In this document: piece by piece, positions 55,889-64,000 of the stretch | How the letters are laid out: each line of letters starts with the position of its first letter | How positions within the stretch are numbered: position 1 is the first letter of the stretch | Assembly: GCF_016859125.1 (NCBI RefSeq) | Contig: NZ_CP069338.1 | Coordinates: 8,807,501-8,871,500 of the forward strand | Reading direction: 5' to 3' | DNA: 64,000 nt | Source: Archangium violaceum | GTDB taxonomy: Bacteria > Myxococcota > Myxococcia > Myxococcales > Myxococcaceae | Made by a program: the position numbers and the translations under genes | Notes under the pieces: generated by a model | Told to the model about the DNA's origin: nothing | The model's database searches: none | What the model saw: the letters and a program-made list of their open reading frames with translations, nothing else

Positions 55889-56584
55889 TCAAGAAAAACA
55901 AGCCATGTCGAGATTGACGGTGGTGGGGGTGCCGTTTTGGTAGAAGGAGGACAGCACACCGGTTTCATAGCCGAAGTACTGGCACACCTGGACTGCGGCG
56001 GAGCGCATGGTGAACCAGGGCGCGAATCCTGGGTTCAGTCTCTTGGCGAGATCCGGGAAGCGCGGGTCATAGGACAGAACTTGAATGTGATGGACGCGCT
56101 CGTTCGGGATGCAGTTCAGGCCGATGAGATCATTCAAGGTGTCCTGGTGGCCGGTGAAGAAACCCGTCCCGTAGCCGCGATGGGTGCACAGGTCATGCGC
56201 GGCTGCACCCGCACGGAAGGGCTTCTGCTGCTCGAGGTTCCTACCATCCTCCCACATGAGCAGTTCCCGCACCGCAGATCCGGGAACGTCGAACCAGTCA
56301 ACCACGTCTTCCGTCAAGCAATGGATACCCATCAAGTCGCCGCTCTGGGCACCCGTGTAGATGCCCGTCGCGAAGCCGTGCTGGCCGCATAGGGTTTCTG
56401 CTCCCCGGTTGACGTGGGCCCATCCAACGTCAGTGCGATTCCAGATCGGGAATCCCGAGTCGTAGCGCTGTCCACCCGTGGTGTCGAACCACACGACACC
56501 CGCGAGCGCCGGAACGGACATGAGGCTGACAATGGCAGCCACGACAGGGGCTACCACCTTGGACAAAAGCAGCGATCGAATCAT
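55889..56584 (-). CDS. Secreted protein with three C-x-G-aromatic-TG repeats, 231 aa
   Basis: Signal peptide MIRSLLLSKVVAPVVAAIVS with cleavage near ALA; ATG 56584 has AAGGAG six bases upstream. The mature protein contains three related units: CGQHGFATGIYTG...GIHC, CTHRGYGTGFFTG...GLNC, and CQYFGYETGVLSS...DMAC. Each has Cys, then Gly-aromatic-x-Thr-Gly, then a closing Cys about 20 residues later, suggesting one disulphide per repeat. I know no named family. The GC content looks lower than that of its neighbours, possibly a sign of transfer. Confidence 0.8.
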   Translation of the reverse strand: MIRSLLLSKVVAPVVAAIVSLMSVPALAGVVWFDTTGGQRYDSGFPIWNRTDVGWAHVNRGAETLCGQHGFATGIYTGAQSGDLMGIHCLTEDVVDWFDVPGSAVRELLMWEDGRNLEQQKPFRAGAAAHDLCTHRGYGTGFFTGHQDTLNDLIGLNCIPNERVHHIQVLSYDPRFPDLAKRLNPGFAPWFTMRSAAVQVCQYFGYETGVLSSFYQNGTPTTVNLDMACFS

Positions 56585-56848
56585 CGTTTCTCCTTGGTCG
56601 GACAGCGGTGACATGCGCCCCGGTGGTCAGCTGGCCGTGACGCCATCATGGGAGCAAGTACGGAACATCCCGCCGTATGCCGTCGCCGATCCGTGAGACG
56701 CTCCGCCGGAGCCGTGAACCGGCCTCTGGTGCCCGTGAACCGTTTCGCGGTCCGTTACTCCCGGAGCCAGGAGCACGAACGCAGCTCGCTGAAAGGGGCG
56801 GTTGGCCGGGTGTGGTACGACGAGCTGTCGTAAAAGGAGCGCCGGGTC

Positions 56849-57949
56849 ATGGATAATCTCGCCCACTCGCTGGTAGGGGCCTGGATGGCGGAGGCCGGCC
56901 TCAAGCGGAAGACACCGCTGGCCACCGTGACGCTCGTCGTGGGCGCCAACCTGCCAGACATCGACGGCCTCACGATGCTCGCGGGCAGCGACACCTCGCT
57001 CCTGCTGCGAAGGGGACTGACTCACGGTGTCATCGCCGTGGTCGTGCTGCCGTGGCTGCTCGCGGGCGCGGTGATGCTCGGGGACAGGTACCTGCGACGG
57101 CGGCGACACCCAGAGAAGGAGCCGGCGCGGTTCTGGCCGCTGCTGGCGCTCTCCTACTTGTCCGTGCTCAGCCACCCGCTGTTGGACTGGATGAACACCT
57201 ACGGCGTGCGAGTGCTGATGCCCTTCGATGGGCGGTGGTTCTACGGTGACGCGATCTTCATCATCGATCCGTGGATGTGGCTGCTCGCGGGGGCCGCCGT
57301 CGTCATGGCGGACGCCCGGGCGCGCTGGAGCATCGGCGGCTGGTTGCTCCTCGGTGTGGCGACCACGGGTCTCATTGTCTCCACGGAGCTGGCGCCGCTC
57401 CCCGTGAAGCTGCTCTGGCTGGTGGGAATCGCCGCCGTCGTGTTCCTGCGCGTTCGGGGTATCCGCTCCCTGCCCGTCGAGCGCGTGGCCACGGTCTGCG
57501 GTATCGCGCTGTTCCTCTATCTGGTGGCCATGTTCGCCGGCTCGCGGCTCGCCGAGCGGCAGGTGACGGAGTGGCTACGCCAGAGGGGAACGGAGCCGGA
57601 GCGCATCATGGCGGGTCCACTCCCCGCCAATCCGTTCAAACGAGACGTCATCGCGCTGGTCCCCAGCCGTTACGAGTTCGTGGAGGTGGACTGGCTGACG
57701 GGAGATTCAGGGCGTTTCCGCATCAGCCACCCGAGCCTTCCGCGTGAGGAGCCCGGTCCCATCGTGGAGGCCGCGCTGGAGGCACCTGAGGTGAAAGGAT
57801 TCGTGAACTGGCTGCGTTTCCCCACCTATCGGGTGGAGGAACAGGGGGATGGCTACCGCGTCATCCTCCAGGACGTCAGGTACTCCCGGACGCGCAATGG
57901 TATCGGCACGGCGGTCGTGGAGTTGGACCGTCAGCTTCGCCCTCGCTGA
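56849..57949 (+). CDS. YdjM/DUF457-like membrane-bound metal-dependent hydrolase
   Basis: The 366-residue product begins MDNLAHSLVGAWMAEAGLKR with the His/Asp pattern of the YdjM (LexA-regulated, DUF457) family: HS, ANLPDIDGL, RRGLTHG and LSHPLLDWMNTYG. Four to six transmembrane helices follow and then a C-terminal soluble domain of about 120 residues. The conserved His and Asp residues are thought to bind metal; the substrate is unknown. Upstream of ATG 56849 is a 264-base gap with the divergent secreted-protein gene. Confidence 0.87.
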   Translation: MDNLAHSLVGAWMAEAGLKRKTPLATVTLVVGANLPDIDGLTMLAGSDTSLLLRRGLTHGVIAVVVLPWLLAGAVMLGDRYLRRRRHPEKEPARFWPLLALSYLSVLSHPLLDWMNTYGVRVLMPFDGRWFYGDAIFIIDPWMWLLAGAAVVMADARARWSIGGWLLLGVATTGLIVSTELAPLPVKLLWLVGIAAVVFLRVRGIRSLPVERVATVCGIALFLYLVAMFAGSRLAERQVTEWLRQRGTEPERIMAGPLPANPFKRDVIALVPSRYEFVEVDWLTGDSGRFRISHPSLPREEPGPIVEAALEAPEVKGFVNWLRFPTYRVEEQGDGYRVILQDVRYSRTRNGIGTAVVELDRQLRPR

Positions 57950-58009
57950 ATTCGGGGGAGTGTCGGCCTCACGGCCGGCATCTGCTCCGACTCCGGTGGG
58001 CCTGGGGTT

Positions 58010-59851
58010 TCACCCCGCGAAGACGGAGCGGCGCTCCTTGAGCAGGGCCTGGAGCATGCCCTGGATGGACTCGCGGGTGCGCTCGGTGAGCCGCTGCACC
58101 TGGGACATGTCCTCGGCGGCCTCCGGCGGCAGCTCGCCCATGCCGATGGGCTCGCCGAAGCGGATGGTCCACCTCGCCGGCAGCGGCGGCGGCGTCACCG
58201 GCAGGTAGGGAATCCCCAGGAAGCGGGCCGGAATCTTCCCGAATAGCGGTGCCGTCTCCTCGGCTCCCACGATGGCCACCGGGACGATGGGCGCGCCCGT
58301 GCGCAGGGCCAGCTTCACGAAGCCGCCCCGGCCGAAGCGCTTGAGCTGGTAGCGCTGCGCGAAGGGCTTGCCCAGGCCCTGGATTCCCTCGGGGAAGACG
58401 ATGACCGGGCGCAATTCGTCCAGCAGCCGCAGCGCGTTCTCCGGGCAGGCCCGCACCGCGCCCAGCCGGTTCATCAACGTGCCCAGCATCGGCGCGTAGA
58501 AGACCTGGTCCTCCGCCAGCCAACGCGCCTCCTGCAGGTCCGGCCGCTCGCGCGAGAGCGCCTGTTGCAACATGGGCCCGTCGAAGGGCAGCGCCCCCGA
58601 GTGGTTGGCCACCAGCAGCACCGGCCCTCCCGGCACGTGGCTCGCCCCCTGGACCGACACCCGCCAGTAGCGCTCGTAGAGGAAGTCCAGCACCGGGTGC
58701 AGCACGCCGCCGAGCTCCGCGTCCTTGCCGTACTCGTCGATGGCCGTGCCGCCTCCCACGCCAATCCCCGCCAGCGCCGCGCTCAGAACCCCCTGCGCCG
58801 AGCCCAGCGTCTTGCCGAGCCGCTCGCTCGCCAGCGCATGGAAGGCGACCTCCTTCGCCAGCGACATCAATCCCGACAGCCGCGCTCCGAGCCGCGGGGA
58901 TTCCGCTCCCGGGGAGTCGGAGGTGAAGAAGATGTCCCGGGTGGTGGTGCTCGCGGCGGGCGGCACGGGCGCCAGGGCGGCTTCCACCTCCACCTCGATG
59001 CGTGCCTCCTCCACGGCCTCGGCCTCGCTGCCCGGGGCGTACTCGTCGTGACTGGTGTCGATCACCTCGACGACCACCGTTCCGGCCACCGGCGTCGCCG
59101 CCGCGTCCTCGAACCCGGGCATGGAGACCGGCCCGGTGGGCAGCGGCTCTCCAATGGTCCGCTCCAACTCCCGCAGGGCCTCCGCGGCGGAGAGCGCCTC
59201 CGCCGCCCGCTCCAGCAGATCCACCTCCGCTTCCTCGGCGGCGGACGGCTTGGCGGCGGACGGCCTGGCGTCGGCGGGCTCTCGCGGCTTCGCCGGCTCC
59301 TCGGAGATGGCTCGCACCTCCGCTCCGGCCGGCGTCGAGGCAGGCGAGGGCGGCGGCGCGACAGGAGCGCCAGAAGCGGTCCCGGCGACGGTGGCCACTT
59401 CGGGCGGCAGACGGGTCTCCGGCTGGGGCGGAGTCTCCCTGGCCTCGATGGGAGATGTTCTCCCGGCGCTGGTGGCGCTGGCCGCCTCGGAGGGGGCGAT
59501 CACCTCGGATCGGCGCGACGTGGCCTCGAGCGAGGGAGTCTTCCCCTTGGCGGACTCGGCCTTCTTGCCACGTGTGCCCGCCGCCGGCTTGGAGGCGGGC
59601 CTGGACTCCACCGGCTTCGGCGCGGCGCTCCTGGCGGCGGGCTTGTTGGGGGCGGGCTTGGACTGCACCGGCTTCTGAGCGGGCGCCTTCTTCGCGGCCC
59701 TGGCCGGGGCGGCCTTCTTCGCGGGCGGTGGCGCCGCGGTGGCCTTCTTCTGCTCCGGGGCGGCGGTCACCGTGCTGGCCGCCTTGGACTCCGAGGGACG
59801 CTGTGCGGCGCCCCGCTGGAACGGATCGTTCCCGAGCACTCCCTTGGCCAT
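58010..59851 (-). CDS. Lysophospholipid acyltransferase-family protein with long disordered N-terminus
   Basis: Of 613 residues, the first 330 or so are low-complexity Ala/Pro/Lys then Ala/Glu-rich and predicted disordered. The C-terminal 280 form an acyltransferase with NHSGALPFDG, where His and Asp are separated by six residues rather than four, and FPEGIQGLGKPF. A Pro-rich substrate block (PVAIVGAEETAP) follows. Related proteins with NHSG-LPWDG motifs occur in actinobacteria and myxobacteria. ATG 59851 is preceded by GGAGGAG. It starts two bases after the stop of the SDR gene, so the two form an operon. Confidence 0.85.
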   Translation of the reverse strand: MAKGVLGNDPFQRGAAQRPSESKAASTVTAAPEQKKATAAPPPAKKAAPARAAKKAPAQKPVQSKPAPNKPAARSAAPKPVESRPASKPAAGTRGKKAESAKGKTPSLEATSRRSEVIAPSEAASATSAGRTSPIEARETPPQPETRLPPEVATVAGTASGAPVAPPPSPASTPAGAEVRAISEEPAKPREPADARPSAAKPSAAEEAEVDLLERAAEALSAAEALRELERTIGEPLPTGPVSMPGFEDAAATPVAGTVVVEVIDTSHDEYAPGSEAEAVEEARIEVEVEAALAPVPPAASTTTRDIFFTSDSPGAESPRLGARLSGLMSLAKEVAFHALASERLGKTLGSAQGVLSAALAGIGVGGGTAIDEYGKDAELGGVLHPVLDFLYERYWRVSVQGASHVPGGPVLLVANHSGALPFDGPMLQQALSRERPDLQEARWLAEDQVFYAPMLGTLMNRLGAVRACPENALRLLDELRPVIVFPEGIQGLGKPFAQRYQLKRFGRGGFVKLALRTGAPIVPVAIVGAEETAPLFGKIPARFLGIPYLPVTPPPLPARWTIRFGEPIGMGELPPEAAEDMSQVQRLTERTRESIQGMLQALLKERRSVFAG

Positions 59852-59853
59852 GA

Positions 59854-60816
59854 TCAACTCCTCCGCATCGCCGCCACGGCATCCCGGGCGTGGAACATGG
59901 GGATGAAGCCGAGCTCCTCTTCCGCTCGCTCGCCGTTGGCGACCCATCCGTAATGCATGTAGTCGAGCAGGGCGGTGGGGAATCCCGGTCCCCCCAACGT
60001 GGACATCGTCCTCAAGGCCGCACGGTAGATCGGTCCAGGCAGGGGAAGCGGTTGGCCGCCCGCCTGCCGGATGAGGCCGGACAGTGGCAGCACTCCGCGG
60101 CCGACGATGTTGAACTCGCCTTCCGCGTTGGCGCTCAAGGACTGGTAGAGCGCCCGGGCGGCGTCCTCCTCATGGAGGGCCTGCCAGAGCGGATCGAACC
60201 CCAGCAGCGTGGGCACCACCTTGTGCGCCACCATCCGGGTGGCCGGGTTGTTCATGCGCGGGCCGAACAGCGGCGCGAAGCGCAGGACGATGACGCGCGT
60301 CTCCGGGTGGCGATCGCGGAAGGTGCGCACCTGCTTCTCCACCTCGACCTTGTCGGTGACGAAGCGGCTGCCGGGGCAGCCCATGAGCGGCGTGTCCTCG
60401 CCCAGCAGGGCCGGGTTCTGGCCACGCGCCCCGTAGAGCGCCGTCAGCGAGGGGACGATCAGCCGCGGCACCCGGGCGCGTCCCACCGCGCTCAGCACGT
60501 TCATGGTGCCGATGACCTCGAGCTCGTGCGCCAGCGAGCCATCGCGCACCGGCCCATAGAGGAAGGCCAGGTGGTAGAAGACGTCCACGGGCAGCTCGGC
60601 GAGCGCGTCGGACAGCTCGCTCTCCGCGTCGTGCCGCGTGAGGTCCACGCGATGGAAGTCCACCTTGTCCCCGGCCGGCTTGGCCACGTCGAGGACCAGG
60701 ATGCTCTCCACGTCGGGGTCTCGCTCCAACAGTGGCAGCAGCAGCCCGCCCAGGTCACCGGCGGCGCCCGTCACCGCGACGCGAAGTCCCCCCTTGCTCG
60801 CCTGAGTTGCTTCCAT
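59854..60816 (-). CDS. NAD-dependent epimerase/dehydratase (extended SDR) family protein
   Basis: The 320-residue product has a Rossmann glycine motif TGAAGDLG, DL (VDLT), HLAFLYG, and the PSLTALYG segment with the catalytic Ser. At the YxxxK position it reads FVTDK, so the catalytic Tyr is replaced by Phe152 while Lys156 is kept. It may bind NAD(P) without normal dehydrogenase chemistry. ATG 60816 is chosen; a GTG at 60849 would add 11 residues. It is followed by an acyltransferase gene, hinting at lipid or cell-envelope metabolism. Confidence 0.85.
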   Translation of the reverse strand: MEATQASKGGLRVAVTGAAGDLGGLLLPLLERDPDVESILVLDVAKPAGDKVDFHRVDLTRHDAESELSDALAELPVDVFYHLAFLYGPVRDGSLAHELEVIGTMNVLSAVGRARVPRLIVPSLTALYGARGQNPALLGEDTPLMGCPGSRFVTDKVEVEKQVRTFRDRHPETRVIVLRFAPLFGPRMNNPATRMVAHKVVPTLLGFDPLWQALHEEDAARALYQSLSANAEGEFNIVGRGVLPLSGLIRQAGGQPLPLPGPIYRAALRTMSTLGGPGFPTALLDYMHYGWVANGERAEEELGFIPMFHARDAVAAMRRS

Positions 60817-60916
60817 ACGGAGCTGGGCGTGATAGCTCAGAAGCTCCACGTTGTCAGCCGCGACGCGTCAGGAATGGTGGCCAACTCCACGGGTCCCGCG
60901 CATGATGTGACTTCTC

Positions 60917-62800
60917 ATGGCACGTATTGCCCGTCTCAGTGATGTCCTCATCAACAAGATCGCCGCCGGCGAGGTGGTCGAGCGGCCCGCCTCCGTCGTG
61001 AAGGAGTTGGTGGAGAATTCCATCGACGCTGGTTCTCACACCGTGCGCGTGTCGCTGGAGCGGGGAGGGCTCGGGCGTATCACCATCTCAGACGATGGGC
61101 ATGGCATGGGGTCCGAGGACGCGCGGCTGTGCCTGGAGCGCCACGCGACGAGCAAGCTGCGCGAGCTGGACGATCTGTTCACCATCAACACCAAGGGGTT
61201 CCGGGGCGAGGCGCTGCCGGCCATCGCGTCCGTGTCGCGCTTCACCCTGCACACGGCCGAGCCCGGGGCGCAGGTGGGCACGCGGGTGGTGGTGGAGGGA
61301 GGGAGCGAGCCGCTGGTGGAGGAGGCCCCGCCGCGGGTGGGCACGGTCATCTCGGTGGAGGATCTGTTCTTCAACACGCCGGCGCGGCGCAAGTTCATGC
61401 GGCGCGAGTCCACGGAGCTGCAGCACGCGGAGGAGGCCGTCATCCGGCTGGCGCTGGCGCACCCGGACGTGTCCTTCTTCGTGGAGCACGGGGGGCAGCA
61501 GCTCTTCACCAGCCCGGCGAGTCCTGCGGATCCGCGCGAGCGTATCGCCGCGGCGCTGGGGCCGGGGGTGCACCCGCACCTGGTGCCGGTGGAGGAGCGG
61601 CGGCTGGGGGTGAGCGTCACCGGGCACATCGCCTCGCCCGAGTACACGCTGCCCAACGCGCGCGGCATCTACACCTTCGTCAACCGCCGCTACATCCGGG
61701 ACCGTGGCCTCAACAGCGCCATCCAGCGCGCCTTCCAGGAGTTCCTCGCGGCCGGACGCCAGCCGGTGGTGGTGCTGTTCATCGACGTGGAGCCCCGGGC
61801 GGTGGACGTGAACGTGCACCCGCAGAAGCAGGAGGTGCGCTTCGCGGACGGCAAGGGCGTGGGCGACACGGTGCACGCCGCCCTCTCGCGCGCGCTCCGG
61901 GCCGCGCCCTGGCTGGGCAACAAGGGGGAGGGTGGGGCGCCCGATCAGCCCCGGCAGGCCGCCCACTACGCCATGGCGGTGGAGCGCTTCCTCACCCGCG
62001 CGCAGGAGGCCACCTGGGGCGCGCCGCTGCCGCTGCCGGGCACCCAGGATGCTCCGGCGCCGGGCCCCTCGGAATCGCCCTTCGCCGCCATGTCCATGCC
62101 CGCGGCGTCCGGTTCCAGCTTCGCGCCCGTCACGCCGCTGGCGCCGGGGCGCTCGCCCGCCTTCGGACAGGCCCTGCCGCAGCTCAATGAGGCGCCGCCG
62201 CCGGGCTACTTCGGCGCGCTGCGGCCCATGGGCGTGCTGGGTGAGCGCTTCCACGTATGCGAGGGGCCGGGGGGCACCCTGGTGGTGCTCGACGCGCACG
62301 CGGCCCTGGAGCGGGCCCGGCTGATGACCTTCCAGCGGATGCTGGAGCGGGAGGAGCCACCGGTGCCCACGCTCTTCGGTGCCACGGTGGAGCTGCCGGT
62401 GGCGGTGGCGAAGGCGCTGGTGGAGGGGCGCGAGGCGCTCGCCCGGTTGGGGTTGGAGGTGGAGCCCTTCGGGGGGACGACGCTGGCGCTCAAGGCGGTG
62501 CCGCCCGCGCTGGTGGGCGCGGACGCCCGGGCGCTGCTGGAGGCCCTGGCCCGCGCGTTGCCTCCGCCCGGTGGGGCGCTGGACGCGGTGTCCCTGGCCG
62601 AGTCCCTCCGGGTGCTGGCCTGCCACGCCGCGCGCCATGCCGAGGGCCAGCTCACCGACGGCAAGCTCCGGGCGCTGCTCGGCGAGCTGGACGCGGCGGA
62701 CTTCCACCCCGCCTGCATCCACGGCACGGTGGTGGTGCTCGAGGTGCCGCTGCTGGAGCTGGAGCGGCGCGCGTTGCGGCCTCCCAACCCGAAAATTTGA
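60917..62800 (+). CDS. mutL: DNA mismatch repair protein MutL
   Basis: The 627-residue product has a complete N-terminal GHKL ATPase: VVKELVENSIDAGS, DDGHGM, RHATSKL and FRGEALPAIASV. A Pro/Ala-rich linker (about 350-425) and a C-terminal dimerisation domain follow. The segment aligned with the endonuclease motif DQHA(x)2E(x)4E reads DAHAALERARLM (D459), lacking the Gln and the last Glu. MutL links MutS mismatch recognition to strand removal. It is transcribed divergently from the SDR gene. Confidence 0.95.
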   Translation: MARIARLSDVLINKIAAGEVVERPASVVKELVENSIDAGSHTVRVSLERGGLGRITISDDGHGMGSEDARLCLERHATSKLRELDDLFTINTKGFRGEALPAIASVSRFTLHTAEPGAQVGTRVVVEGGSEPLVEEAPPRVGTVISVEDLFFNTPARRKFMRRESTELQHAEEAVIRLALAHPDVSFFVEHGGQQLFTSPASPADPRERIAAALGPGVHPHLVPVEERRLGVSVTGHIASPEYTLPNARGIYTFVNRRYIRDRGLNSAIQRAFQEFLAAGRQPVVVLFIDVEPRAVDVNVHPQKQEVRFADGKGVGDTVHAALSRALRAAPWLGNKGEGGAPDQPRQAAHYAMAVERFLTRAQEATWGAPLPLPGTQDAPAPGPSESPFAAMSMPAASGSSFAPVTPLAPGRSPAFGQALPQLNEAPPPGYFGALRPMGVLGERFHVCEGPGGTLVVLDAHAALERARLMTFQRMLEREEPPVPTLFGATVELPVAVAKALVEGREALARLGLEVEPFGGTTLALKAVPPALVGADARALLEALARALPPPGGALDAVSLAESLRVLACHAARHAEGQLTDGKLRALLGELDAADFHPACIHGTVVVLEVPLLELERRALRPPNPKI

Positions 62801-62872
62801 CCCTCCAAACATCGCTGCTACGGTGCGCCACCCGCCTGTAGCACCGGGGCGGACTGACGCGAGGAGGAGCGC

Positions 62873-63028
62873 ATGCGCGGCGTGATCACCCTGCGGGACG
62901 TGATGGCGAACCTGGGCCTGGTCCGGCGGGAGTTCGGCTCGATGTGTGTGGCGCGCTGCCTGCTCGCCGCGCTGTCCCGCCGTCGGACCACGTTTCTCGA
63001 AGTCGCGCTGCGCCTGAAGGACTCCTGA
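62873..63028 (+). CDS. Small ORF, 51 aa, with strong ribosome-binding site
   Basis: ATG 62873 is preceded by GAGGAGGAGCGC, one of the best Shine-Dalgarno sequences in the window. The predicted product MRGVITLRDVMANLGLVRRE ... MCVARCLLAALSRRRTTFLEVALRLKDS is basic and helical with two Cys. It lies between mutL and the barrel gene, whose ATG is four bases after its stop, so it is probably translated within that transcript. The family is unknown; a similar small gene downstream of mutL in other myxobacteria is a recollection, not checked. Confidence 0.65.
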   Translation: MRGVITLRDVMANLGLVRREFGSMCVARCLLAALSRRRTTFLEVALRLKDS

Positions 63029-63031
63029 GTG

Positions 63032-63724
63032 ATGCGTCGTTTCCTCCTGCTCTGCGCCCTCCTCGCCGCCGCGAGCGCCTCCGCTCAGGAGTACGAGGAG
63101 CCGCTCGCCCCGCTCAACGGGGTCGGCCGCATCACCGTCCAGGGCGGCTGGCGGTTGACCACGAACAGCACCTTCCGTGACAGCTTCTACTCGCTGCCGG
63201 CCCACCAGGGCATGGAGCGGGCCCCCGCCTCTCCGGGTGGCCCCTTCCTGGCGGGCTCCTTCGGGTACTCGGTGTCGGAGCTCATCGAGCTGGGGATCGA
63301 CGTGTTCGCCACGGCCGAGCAGCTGCGGCTGACGGGCGCTCCCACGCTCACCAACATCACCTATGGCGGACTGGTGGGGCTGCGCTTCCAGACGCTGTGG
63401 GACATCCTCACGCCCGAGGGCGTGGTGCCCTTCGTGGGCCTGCAGACCGGTCCCACCCTGGTGTACTCGCTGGCCGAGAAGGCCGGGAGAAGGGAAGTGG
63501 TGACCCAGACCTGGGTAGGGAGCATGGGAGCGACCTTCCGGTTCTCCTCCCGGTGGGGGCTCACCGCCGAGTACCGCCTGGCTTTCGCACGGGGCCGGAG
63601 CGCCTTCTCCAACCTCCCCGAGTACAAGAACCTCGCTTCCTTCAATGCTGGGGGTAACTGGTTCGCATTGGGCGTGACGTACATGCTGGCGCCGGAACCT
63701 TCCCGGCCGTTCAGCCCGATATAA
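63032..63724 (+). CDS. Small outer-membrane beta-barrel protein, 230 aa
   Basis: Signal peptide MRRFLLLCALLAAASASAQ is followed by amphipathic strands typical of an 8- to 10-strand OmpA/OmpW-like barrel (GRITVQGGWRLTT, FGYSVSELIELGIDVFAT, GGLVGLRFQTL, GATFRFSSRWGLTAEYRLAF, WFALGVTYML). ATG 63032 is preferred; GTG 63029 immediately before is in frame. It begins four bases after the 51-residue ORF. Function beyond the outer membrane is unknown. Confidence 0.82.
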   Translation: MRRFLLLCALLAAASASAQEYEEPLAPLNGVGRITVQGGWRLTTNSTFRDSFYSLPAHQGMERAPASPGGPFLAGSFGYSVSELIELGIDVFATAEQLRLTGAPTLTNITYGGLVGLRFQTLWDILTPEGVVPFVGLQTGPTLVYSLAEKAGRREVVTQTWVGSMGATFRFSSRWGLTAEYRLAFARGRSAFSNLPEYKNLASFNAGGNWFALGVTYMLAPEPSRPFSPI

Positions 63725-63906
63725 GCAGGGGGTTGCCTGCCTGGCCCCTTGTCTCCAATGGAATGCACCGGAAATTCCTTGGGGCGCGGGGCCTGTTTCC
63801 GGGGCCGACACACGACGGGTGTGGAGATTCCACGAACCGCCCGATGGGAGCCCCTACGATGCGCGAAGAGGCTGAGATCATTTCCGGGCCCAACAGGAAG
63901 ATGTCC

Positions 63907-64000
63907 ATGGCTGCTGCTGAGACGAAACCTGAGCAAAACAAGGAACTGAGCGAGATCCGTAAGGAGGTCATCGAGGCCCGCAACCTCGTGATCAAGACGG
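63907..64000 (+). CDS. N-terminus of an unknown protein, truncated by window end
   Basis: ATG 63907 with AGGAAG six bases upstream starts MAAAETKPEQNKELSEIRKE and continues in a charged helical, probably coiled-coil stretch to the end of the window. In-frame ATGs at 63859 and 63901 are less favoured because of ribosome-binding-site spacing. Only 31 codons are visible, so no function can be given. Confidence 0.6.
   Translation, partial: MAAAETKPEQNKELSEIRKEVIEARNLVIKT

Overview
This 64 kb, roughly two-thirds GC window looks like a myxobacterial chromosome, probably suborder Cystobacterineae (Cystobacter/Archangium-like). The signs are very high GC at third codon positions, frequent GTG/TTG starts, abundant lipoproteins and TPR/FHA/GGDEF/GAF signalling proteins, and small proteins I associate with this group. 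This placement is inference from gene content; no 16S gene is present. I see no tRNA, rRNA, CRISPR array, insertion sequence or prophage.

Layout. 1-6944: C-terminal part of a membrane-anchored S8 protease with a small overlapping partner; a HipA-like kinase/DUF3037 pair; a CPBP-type membrane protease; and a tight three-gene unit (outer-membrane barrel, 13-haem cytochrome c, Ig-like lipoprotein) that could form a trans-outer-membrane electron conduit. 6999-16630: mostly minus-strand housekeeping and signalling genes (plsB, argS, a GAF/HisKA/REC hybrid kinase, a HEAT-repeat protein, dnaJ), then a SurA-N-like secreted protein overlapping rimI. 16722-38257: a contiguous str-S10-spc-alpha ribosomal supercluster, all on the plus strand (rpsL-rpsG-fusA-tuf-rpsJ-rplD-...-secY-adk-map-infA-rpmJ-rpsM-rpsK-rpsD-rpoA-rplQ). 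It begins at a near-consensus promoter and ends at a strong hairpin. rplC (L3) is missing from its usual place between rpsJ and rplD, and intercistronic gaps are unusually rich in hairpins. 38288-49222: a membrane protein, TPR lipoprotein, PlsC-type acyltransferase, deoxynucleoside kinase, DUF2314 protein, an FHA/AAA+/Fis regulator whose ATPase and sigma-54-contact motifs look degenerate, a frameshifted EamA transporter, psuG and a lytic transglycosylase. 49223-63724: a structured leader before a small Cys-containing protein, a CAP-domain protein overlapping a DUF721 (DciA-like) gene, a large Cys-rich lipoprotein, an FHA-GGDEF diguanylate cyclase, a secreted protein built of three repeats, a YdjM-like membrane hydrolase, an acyltransferase with a very long disordered N-terminus, an SDR lacking the catalytic Tyr, mutL, a 51-residue ORF and a small outer-membrane barrel. 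The window ends inside a gene starting near 63907.

The genes most worth follow-up are the cytochrome/barrel operon, the degenerate FHA-AAA+ regulator, the rplX-rplE hairpin, the displaced rplC and the structured leader at 49509-49573.
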